Assembly (NCBI RefSeq): GCF_001113365.1
Contig: NZ_CKYA01000002.1
Location: forward strand, 111,311-175,310
Origin: Streptococcus pneumoniae
GTDB taxonomy: Bacteria; Bacillota; Bacilli; Lactobacillales; Streptococcaceae
DNA: 64,000 nt
Reading direction: 5' to 3'
Shown: in pieces, positions 58,401 through 64,000 of the stretch
Position numbering within the stretch: position 1 is the first letter of the stretch
How the letters are laid out: each line of letters opens with the position of its first letter
Position numbers and translations under genes: made by a program
The notes under the pieces: model-generated
What the model saw: only the letters and a program-made list of their open reading frames with translations
What the model was told of the DNA's origin: nothing
Databases searched by the model: none

Positions 58401-61400
58401 AAACATGGAGACTATTGGGATAAGGATAATGCCAACGCTGACGCTACAGTGTCCATTATAAATGGTACAAACGGAAGAGGAGAAATCCAAATCCAACCAG
58501 ATACAGCTAGAGCAGGGTCAACTGTAACAGTTGTACAGAATACAGACAAATCGGCTATTAGTGCCCCGGGAACTACCAGGGCTTTGGGACGCTTAACTGG
58601 CTTGACAAATACAGCTCAAGCAGATGGTTCTGTGGAAATCCGTGTTCCGGAAACCGCGACTCGTATGAGTTTGACCTATACACCACAAGGTCAAACAGCA
58701 CCTAAGACATTAGAATACACCAAAACGGGATCAACCTGGACATCACACAATGGGACAGAAACCTATTCACTTGATCGTAGGATTGTTATTCCGAAAGCTA
58801 ATGTTGCGGATGGCTCAACAGTTTCGGTCATCGCATCAAATGACGATAGAACAACTGTTACCGAAACAAGCAAGGCTAAGTTTGAACAGCCGAGCGCAAC
58901 AACTAGTACTACACGTCAAAATGGAGATGTAGAAGTTACATTACCGACAGATGCAGAAAAAGTAACCTTAACTTATAAGAACAAACAAAATACCAATGCC
59001 ACAGTAACACTGGTTAAACAAGGAAATACTTGGAGTTCTTCAACAAACTTACCAGATGGTGTCAGTCTAGCAAATGGTAAGGTTACGCTTGACTATACAA
59101 AAGTAAATAGGGATACAAATATCACAACAGCCTCTACTAGAGGAAAAGGTGATGTTGAATCTCAAGCAAATAACCAAAGTTATACTATTCCAGAACACAC
59201 AGCTCCGACGACCCAAAACGTTGTCATCGCTGCAGGTGCGACACCTACAAATGAGCAATTAGCTACAGGTGTAACGGTCGCAACCAAACAATCCGTTGTA
59301 GCTAAAGACGCACAAACCGCTATTGCTGCAGGAACGACTAAAGTTGTTGCAACTACCTTGACTTACCAAGATGGGTCAACAGAAGATGTAAATATAACGG
59401 TTAAATCAAGACCAAATACTCCAACAGTAACTAAGAGTCGAGAAAATCTTGTTGATGAAGCTTTGGAATCTACAGCGCGTAGCATTTCAGGAACAGCAGC
59501 TCCAAGGGCAACTGTAACAATCACCTTGCAAGATGGAACACACCGTACTGCGCAAGCGGATGAAAACGGTGCATGGAGTTATACTCTAACAGATAGAGAA
59601 GTGTTATCTTATACACCTAATGGTTTTAATAACAATAGAACAGATACTCTAGGGGTTAATTCAACTCGTGTTAAAGTTTCGCAAACGGTAGACAATATTT
59701 CTTCTGCTGAAAAAGAGATAGATGTTTATCTAGGAAATGCCAATGTGGTAGGAGCGGTAGCGGCTGGTCGTGATATTGATTTGAGCATTCCACACGATGC
59801 GTACACAGTAGCAGTAAAAGTGGCAGGTAGAGGAAGTGATATCGGAATTACTCGAGATGCTACAGGAAACTGGAGAATTGTGGATGCTAGAGATCGTGAT
59901 GCTATAGAGATTGTTCAAGGTAGTGCGAATCAGGATCCGAGTCGCATAAATCTAACACTTAGGTTGAAAAACACCGATCCAGCAAGTACACCTAGCTTTA
60001 GGCTTCAAAAAGGTGATAACAAGATAGAGACACGTGTTCATGTACCGATAGGTGATAATATTTGGGGTAGACCTGCTAGCGGATGGGTTGGAAGCTCGGT
60101 AACCAATACACTTCCAACAGTAGAATGGCAGTCTGGAAAAGAAGTTCAGGAAGGTCAAACCATTCCATCGCCAACGGTCGATGAGTTGAAAGATTACTTT
60201 GCGGGTCATGACGTTGAGGATGATGCAGGCAAGACAGTAGGATACGGAGCTTCTTCACGAGGGAAATTACGTGTTCGTGTATTCACTGGTCGAGATACTG
60301 CTCGCAATATCGAGGGTACTTCTGTCGGTGCTCAAGCAAATGGTCGAATCGCTCCAGGTACCTATACTCTTGTCTTATCAACAATAGATGCTGCAGGAGA
60401 AGAGTCTACTACACTAGAAAAAAATGTTGTGATTAAAAGTCATGCGGACTATTATCGTGACACTGTTAAGTACCCAACAGATGCTGAAAAAGTCACCTAT
60501 AATGATACAGACATCACGAATGGTAACTTTACACCAGCAGCCAAAACAAACTTTAAAGATAAGATCCAAGAGCTAAATCGTACGGTACTTCCAGCTACAA
60601 CAACCTATACAGCTGGTAATACAGACGATAAGACCAAGGTAGCTGTGCTTGGTTTCCCAGATGGTTCTACTATTGATATTTCTCATACACAAGTAGCCAA
60701 ACCAGAAGCTCCGACAGTGACGTTGACTCATGATGATAAAGTATCGGATGCTGATCGCACAATTTCTGGTACAGCGCTTCAAAACGCGACAAAAGTTACG
60801 ATTCATTTCCAAGATGGACGTGGTGAGCTAGGACATGCAGATGTTACACCTGCTAATGGTAAATGGACTTATACTCTTCCACCAGGACGTTACCTTCGTC
60901 AAACAGAACAATCAAGTCTACCAGGTTCTTCAACTGTACCATTATCTGTAACACAAACAGTATTTGATGCAGTTAGTGACGCTAAGAAAGTATATGTTGC
61001 AAAAGACCGTAACTTTGAAGGAAAAGCAATAGTAGGTAAAGCAGGAGATCAAGAACTTACTAATCTGAAGAATGATCCTAGATTAGGAATTAAGTACACA
61101 GAAAGAAATGTTCCAAAAGATTTTCCAAGCGACTTTTCTGCAAGTTGGAAGGAAACACCAAATATCACAGAAGTCGGAACTAGAACCTATATTGCCAAAG
61201 TATTTGAAGCAAATAAAGCAGATGCGGTTGCTCAAGAAATTGAAGTAGAAGTAACTGTAAAAGCAGCTACCCCAGATCAAGTGGTGGCAAGCCACAAACA
61301 AAATGGAGATGCAGTCTTAACACCGCCAACAAATGCGGACAAAGTAACCATCACGTATACGGACAAAGTTGGAGCACAACAGACGGTCAAACTATCAAAA

Positions 61401-64000
61401 GAAGGCCAAAACTGGAGTGTAACAGAAGGAAAAGCAGGTTTACTACAGGATGGCAAAGTGGTACTAGGATACAAAGACATCGACAGAAGTCAAGCTATCC
61501 AAGCAAGTGCCACAGCAGGAAGCGACAAGTACCTAAGTGACGCTTCAAGCACCCAATACACAGTACCAGAACACAGTGTGACCATCACTCCAATCACAAG
61601 AGCACAAAGCGATAGCCTACAACCAAGAGCCATCGAAGATGCAGTGACAGTAGACAACAAAGCAAGTGTAGTGAAAAAAGGAGACTTACCAGAAAGTATC
61701 GGTAAGAACAAGATTGCAGCGACGGTAACCTATGATGATCAAAGTACAGAAGATGTAGAAATTCCGTACACTATCAAACCAGACGCACCAAGTGTTCAAA
61801 CAAGTATAGGAAAAGTAGGAGCAACCAGTGTAACTGTAAACGGAGTCACTCCAGGAACAACCGTAGTCTTGTATGATGTAAGCAATCCAACAAATCCAAG
61901 AGAATTAGGACGCAAAGACATCACAGGAACAACGGGAGACGCCAAAGAAAATGGAGTAGACGTAACAGTCACAACTCTAACAAAAGATCAAAAAATCGCA
62001 GCGAAAGTGATCTACAAACCAACATCACAAGACGAGCGAACAGAATCAGACTTAGGAGAAAGCCTAACAGTTAGAGAAGGACTAGCCGTAAATAGCATCC
62101 ATGCGATTAAGGGTGAGGCTTACACAGGCGAAGCTAAAGGACGTATTCGTTACAACGACAATACAGACGAAGCGCTTAGAACAAATCTACCAGACAACGC
62201 AACAGTAGAATGGAAAGATAACCAAGCACCAGACTACAACGCGGTTGGAACAAGAAACTACACAGCGGTAGTGACAATACCAGGACAAGGAAGTACAGAA
62301 GTAGAAGTACCTGTCCATGTATATCCAACTGCTAGCTTGAAGAAATCAAGCTACACGAACAAGTTGGGTAGCTTGTCAAACGGCACAGAAGCTTCTAACT
62401 ATGTTTCATTTGAAGGTACAGACAGTAAGCCAAATAACGTAACAGTTCGTTGGAAAGATGGTACCCCAGATGTATCTAGCGTGTCTGCAGACCGTAAGGC
62501 TAAGATAGAAGTTGTCTACCCAGGAAATGGCTCTGCGACGGATACAGTTGTGAGAGAATTGGAAGTATCCCTTCCAACCTACCACTCGGTAGCTAAGGCT
62601 ACAGAGTACACTCTAACAGTAGGAGAAAACTTCGACACAAACGCGAAGAACTATGTGACAACAAGTCCAACAGCGCCACAAGGTATAGAATACGCATGGA
62701 AGACAGATGGCACAGCCAACCAAGAATACGGTTCAGATACATGGGGCGGAGTAAATGGCGACTGGATTGGTAAGAAGACCAACAAGGTTAAGGTTTACTA
62801 TCCAAACGCAGATGGAGGCAATGAGAAATCAGAAGCTCTAGCAGAAGAGACACAAGAAATCACCTTCATCAAAAAACCAGCCAAACCAAGCATTACAACC
62901 GACTTGGAATGGAAATCAGGCACAAGATCAGTAGTAGAAGTAGGCAATGTCACAAGCGGCACACGAGTAGTCTTGTATGATGAGCAAGGAAACGAGCTAG
63001 GACATACAGACGTACCAAAAGGCACAGACTATGCGACAGCAACGACTACAACCATTACACCGACAAAAGACTTACCAAAAGGAAAAGTCTACGTCAAAAC
63101 AATCTACATGCCAGATAACCAAGCAGAGAAAGTAGAATCTGACAAATCAGATGATGTGACAGCTAAGTTAAACGAGCTAAGTGCAAAAGGAAGCATCCAA
63201 ACACTAGCAGGCTCAGGCAACATAGCAGGCACAGACACTCTAAATGCGCAAACCTTAGGCAAACTCTTACGTCAAGAAAATGCAGGAGTAGACTTTACAG
63301 GAGCAACGGCTCAGTGGAAAGACAAAACAGCATTAGAAAAAGGCGTTGCAGGAACACGAGTAGAAACCTTACTAGTGAAACTAAAAGGTCAAACAGAAAA
63401 CCAAGAAGTCCAAGTAACGGTGACAACTCTAGCCCAACCAAGTGCAAAAGCAGTCTTGAGAGAAAAAGATGCCAACATCACAAATGACAATCTATCACAC
63501 TACGTAACAGCAGAAGGCAACGGCACACTAAGTTGGGAAAATGATCCAGCAGAAGTCAAAGTAGGACAAAGCTTACCACGTATCAAAGTAACGTATCCAC
63601 AAAACGGAGTAGCATTGACAGACATAACAGATCAATACATCACTCCAAGTGTATACAGCTTAGAAGCAAAAGCAGATGCGAAAACGACTGTAACGGTAGG
63701 AGACACCTTCACTCCACAAGCAAGTGACTATGTCGTACCAGTAGCAAACACAAGTGCGTTACCAAATGGAACAACCTACACATGGAAAGATGGCAATGCA
63801 CCGACATCAGCTACAGTAGGAAAATCAACTTACACAGTAGTGACAAGGTTTGGAACAGGTACAGACGTACCAGCAGACCTTCAAGGTCAGAGTGTAGAAA
63901 CTACAGTAGAGATTACAGTTCTATCACAAAAACCATCGCAACCAGCTTTAGCCCAAGACCGAACAAGTTTAGAGATTACAGCAGTAGTAGGTAAAGAGGA
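52434..64000 (+). CDS. Giant YSIRK-type modular cell-wall adhesin (open at window end)
   Basis: The frame is open for 3855 codons to the window edge; no stop occurs. YSIRK lies at residues 16-20 and signal cleavage probably at 42/43 (after GAVA). Residues about 50-140 are acidic and low-complexity. A helical domain (about 145-205) resembles the truncated upstream protein. From about 430 onward come an adhesin-like head and then dozens of beta-sandwich modules: Rib-like (TVGDTFTPQASDYVVP...YTWKDG), Big_6-like (RTISGTALQNATKVTI) and repeated unnamed types. The LPXTG anchor must lie outside the window. I chose ATG 52434 (ribosome site GAGAGGT) over ATG 52416, which has poor spacing. Ligand unknown. 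Confidence 0.85.
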   Translation, partial: MKKSYRDDNGEKIFRYSIRKYHFGAASVAVAALMFFANGAVAASETITPATASDVVTAGSDGNADGNPESSDEGESKKTLTSQPAELKPADGLKGQEAPAEETNQGQAGAESNTTGAESNSAQSETNPVSQEPSQAGEVKEQEQPTVADTTAAKSTQGNLQALLEKLTLSSMQELHAEVEARLAAAKAVLEDPKATQAQVDEQARLMAELTSRVNQALTPSLETPTILENAGLTSTGLASNELASPEGAVTNQASRGKGRRRALSEPTSDENQVRPSAGGNATTAGTSSQATPRELPTYTNTEGKNGVYDLKDELEFITNQLRANGASADKIQAAKAAADKFNEAFSKGDTISQEDFSAALADLKKSRGLIEGVLRENDVNAGEVTGPVNPAESATPSENNVTIQPRTNTTGWSGFRNVPAGAPRTRAARSIEERAGEGRVGPGSYFIDKYTSYFDKGDDSTSPYDKYTYVYYNVKRQTSAGKDDPVVDILKYLREKVTKVTADPSKGVKDGIDWEITVNPDRKNLQNMSFFFTLPKGQSLVRNSFTITRVTSTETRSFSSPGNGNDDEITASLKAAGLTDVRKGTPERTNAPAPTKFKGSVYDYEVSTLNGLAKQGVFFQRNHESSDEVTLGNKKFSQIEKDTQTVYYGQLGAIENGVYSADPTAAYKITFRTEGSNKIPNLSYLSGLKGVDVNSGGNPRRLLAQQWYARTPGEVDSTDKFKFELTGNHYYPVNQNTVNSKFLPGYKTYQTIKDGIIYKNRYDESNEPYNPRIDGVISAESRAGQTIDGYKNFDITSYGDYFNENGVKLEKERDGKAEATKHGQTWHLYRVGENTEISKEDLTRDAILTPGVHGYKYVRTFTDGSSDSDTFYFVTKPKTPTLDTDLSKLGTVNPVTIKASGGAANSKMVLYRKLSNGNLEEVTSATANASGVATFTNVTLPALGTYLVKTVVDGHWLDERNNGEKHDTVESDPSNERDTLKFEMGISTGNIPGTQKPNLKDEKVIPYPANDIVTNNSVKFIARSSKNIKKLVVTGAENIVAANEWRTEGLNSQEATIRIEKPRGFDGNKRGVYELTVTATADDNSISTYKTHLFIPPTAGSFETTSDDLREKSNSKPQVTATGLLTNAAVLPGYEWKAYLVKGGQNNPNSYVQEAQNYTVVAATNIQANGKAIFKEADYRQTEIGTDNLRLVTALVKTGTDQVFENLNSSLSESTIKATVPRTDYAQKPGRLTFIQGETPTWGNPKDYFTYGDGSAIGADRTFLWKETPQTFNVTAPKNPDLTVGTGKTVDVLASYPGRGTVTLKLTYDVVAPVTPNNSMYTVKGKDFVKPNTTTTAVASDFYDNTTGKTIAWKAGSAPDKNATSGQTHTATAIVTYPGVDRNGQPITREVTTNYTTVNTVLVKDVFTATQGGKLTTGNDSEASSYTRAETGGKTHIQREEFVATSRTTATAPSTAKAGSLNKEIKVTYDNGQTQNLGLVTSVTPSAPTITSDLRDKAGLTNQTITVSNVPEDGTVEVNLTANGTTIPNTTVRRVGSLAEVTVRGELPAGSIKASTKVTNNTYSYVDGRGKDIALTSPESDAQTSTYKLATKKIYTVKDDAANFTASDYVYWDKNGTKTALPQGTTVTWVRPVATTTAGEQNYQVTVSVPNQADTTLTVPVKVYDKVTLKKAAYSNAKGTLENGDNAANYVNGVTPGVTVAWQGGRVPDVSQANPNLKGNIEVSYATDDAANPIKRNLQVNLPTYSATQTVFTKETTVGTPFNSNSTYDYFTHDYPAPGNRKVKAFWESGSNYLNSSRSNSATTLGKVVDKIRVYFPNADGNTEYNENRRQELNVTFIVKPKTPSIDEASVSGKAEKNNQTVTINNVTPGTTVELYNGDTKIGSVDVPKAADEADTATKTANITVNGVLPYTTNLRAKTIYQPNNPDQNVASDFSASVRSTTQAPQAPTVSQSPEDLIVKSEVGQDGATKATLTYINANGETKTVGFTKHGDYWDKDNANADATVSIINGTNGRGEIQIQPDTARAGSTVTVVQNTDKSAISAPGTTRALGRLTGLTNTAQADGSVEIRVPETATRMSLTYTPQGQTAPKTLEYTKTGSTWTSHNGTETYSLDRRIVIPKANVADGSTVSVIASNDDRTTVTETSKAKFEQPSATTSTTRQNGDVEVTLPTDAEKVTLTYKNKQNTNATVTLVKQGNTWSSSTNLPDGVSLANGKVTLDYTKVNRDTNITTASTRGKGDVESQANNQSYTIPEHTAPTTQNVVIAAGATPTNEQLATGVTVATKQSVVAKDAQTAIAAGTTKVVATTLTYQDGSTEDVNITVKSRPNTPTVTKSRENLVDEALESTARSISGTAAPRATVTITLQDGTHRTAQADENGAWSYTLTDREVLSYTPNGFNNNRTDTLGVNSTRVKVSQTVDNISSAEKEIDVYLGNANVVGAVAAGRDIDLSIPHDAYTVAVKVAGRGSDIGITRDATGNWRIVDARDRDAIEIVQGSANQDPSRINLTLRLKNTDPASTPSFRLQKGDNKIETRVHVPIGDNIWGRPASGWVGSSVTNTLPTVEWQSGKEVQEGQTIPSPTVDELKDYFAGHDVEDDAGKTVGYGASSRGKLRVRVFTGRDTARNIEGTSVGAQANGRIAPGTYTLVLSTIDAAGEESTTLEKNVVIKSHADYYRDTVKYPTDAEKVTYNDTDITNGNFTPAAKTNFKDKIQELNRTVLPATTTYTAGNTDDKTKVAVLGFPDGSTIDISHTQVAKPEAPTVTLTHDDKVSDADRTISGTALQNATKVTIHFQDGRGELGHADVTPANGKWTYTLPPGRYLRQTEQSSLPGSSTVPLSVTQTVFDAVSDAKKVYVAKDRNFEGKAIVGKAGDQELTNLKNDPRLGIKYTERNVPKDFPSDFSASWKETPNITEVGTRTYIAKVFEANKADAVAQEIEVEVTVKAATPDQVVASHKQNGDAVLTPPTNADKVTITYTDKVGAQQTVKLSKEGQNWSVTEGKAGLLQDGKVVLGYKDIDRSQAIQASATAGSDKYLSDASSTQYTVPEHSVTITPITRAQSDSLQPRAIEDAVTVDNKASVVKKGDLPESIGKNKIAATVTYDDQSTEDVEIPYTIKPDAPSVQTSIGKVGATSVTVNGVTPGTTVVLYDVSNPTNPRELGRKDITGTTGDAKENGVDVTVTTLTKDQKIAAKVIYKPTSQDERTESDLGESLTVREGLAVNSIHAIKGEAYTGEAKGRIRYNDNTDEALRTNLPDNATVEWKDNQAPDYNAVGTRNYTAVVTIPGQGSTEVEVPVHVYPTASLKKSSYTNKLGSLSNGTEASNYVSFEGTDSKPNNVTVRWKDGTPDVSSVSADRKAKIEVVYPGNGSATDTVVRELEVSLPTYHSVAKATEYTLTVGENFDTNAKNYVTTSPTAPQGIEYAWKTDGTANQEYGSDTWGGVNGDWIGKKTNKVKVYYPNADGGNEKSEALAEETQEITFIKKPAKPSITTDLEWKSGTRSVVEVGNVTSGTRVVLYDEQGNELGHTDVPKGTDYATATTTTITPTKDLPKGKVYVKTIYMPDNQAEKVESDKSDDVTAKLNELSAKGSIQTLAGSGNIAGTDTLNAQTLGKLLRQENAGVDFTGATAQWKDKTALEKGVAGTRVETLLVKLKGQTENQEVQVTVTTLAQPSAKAVLREKDANITNDNLSHYVTAEGNGTLSWENDPAEVKVGQSLPRIKVTYPQNGVALTDITDQYITPSVYSLEAKADAKTTVTVGDTFTPQASDYVVPVANTSALPNGTTYTWKDGNAPTSATVGKSTYTVVTRFGTGTDVPADLQGQSVETTVEITVLSQKPSQPALAQDRTSLEITAVVGKE
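57423..58250 (+). repeat. Module block A, copy 1, inside the giant adhesin
   Basis: Three consecutive modules: VTLKKAAYSNAKGTLENGDN..., LPTYSATQTVFTKETTVG to YFPNADGN, then KPKTPSIDEASVSG ending SDFSASV. The same order recurs at 62316-63168. Confidence 0.65.
58908..59415 (+). repeat. Module block B, copy 1, inside the giant adhesin
   Basis: RQNGDVEVTLPTDAEKVTLT, then SYTIPEHTAPTTQNV and TYQDGSTEDVNITV; paralogous to 61285-61780. Confidence 0.6.
61285..61780 (+). repeat. Module block B, copy 2, inside the giant adhesin
   Basis: KQNGDAVLTPPTNADKVTIT, then QYTVPEHSVTITPIT and TYDDQSTEDVEIPY; the same layout as block B copy 1. Confidence 0.6.
62316..63168 (+). repeat. Module block A, copy 2, inside the giant adhesin
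   Basis: ASLKKSSYTNKLGSLSNGTE..., LPTYHSVAKATEYTLTVGEN to YYPNADGGN, then KPAKPSITTDLEWK ending SDKSDDVTA. It repeats block A copy 1 with divergence. Confidence 0.65.

Noticed and set aside
63782..63994. A 70-codon + strand frame near the right edge
   Set aside because: It is an out-of-frame reading of the adhesin, which is open in another frame through the same bases.

Overview
The window comes from a mitis-group Streptococcus (S. pneumoniae, S. pseudopneumoniae or S. mitis). The evidence is several BOX elements and RUP-like repeats, the tail of a blp bacteriocin locus with BlpR-type direct repeats, ccrZ-trmB-rimP-nusA-infB in the pneumococcal order, a streptococcal MET-box before metE, and low-GC codon use. 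I recall most of this gene order from pneumococcal genomes. The species cannot be settled from the sequence alone.

Layout. 1-3.8 kb: the decaying immunity end of a blp locus, with two BlpR-type promoters, small membrane proteins, a duplicated gene fragment, blpX/blpY/blpZ-like genes and the CAAX protein PncP. 3.9-11.2 kb: cell-cycle and translation genes (ccrZ, trmB, then rimP-nusA-rnpM-ylxQ-infB, rbfA), with a strongly folded spacer between infB and rbfA. 11.3-15 kb: an envelope-type cassette (lipoprotein; PH/zinc-ribbon protein; YdjI-like SPFH protein; EcsC-like protein and two very small proteins). 15.1-17.5 kb: DUF1858, DUF438/hemerythrin, DUF1912 and HhH proteins. 17.5-23 kb: a valine T-box operon ending in valS that also carries a flavin reductase, a GNAT and a DUF3800-like protein. 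23-26.8 kb: a nuclease-like DUF3883 protein and a TOTE-type primase-helicase broken by a G7 frameshift and a BOX insertion. 27-31.2 kb: a beta-glucoside operon (RAT terminator, licT, bglP, bglA). 31.4-35.8 kb: a phenylalanine T-box operon, pheS-GNAT-pheT. 36-38 kb: a membrane endonuclease/exonuclease/phosphatase protein, an IS30 remnant, a HigB toxin scrap and an orphan HigA. 38-41.5 kb: metE-metF. 41.5-42.2 kb: a gene-free stretch full of nested inverted repeats. 42.2-48.6 kb: pnp, cysE, GNAT, cysS, mrnC and a PucR-type regulator. 49.3-50.7 kb: an Rpn-family nuclease with a strong internal start and a tandem duplicate of its 3' third. 51.1 kb to the end: a truncated YSIRK surface protein followed by a giant YSIRK adhesin whose frame is still open at base 64000.

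The housekeeping genes form conventional operons controlled by T-boxes, a RAT antiterminator and a MET-box. The accessory segments are marked by small repeats (BOX, RUP), homopolymer tracts (T13, G7, G9) and partial duplications. The best leads are the Rpn locus, which matches an intragenic-antitoxin layout; the doubly interrupted TOTE gene, whose frame is exactly restored by removing 1 + 106 bases; two structured spacers; and the giant adhesin preceded by a G9 tract.
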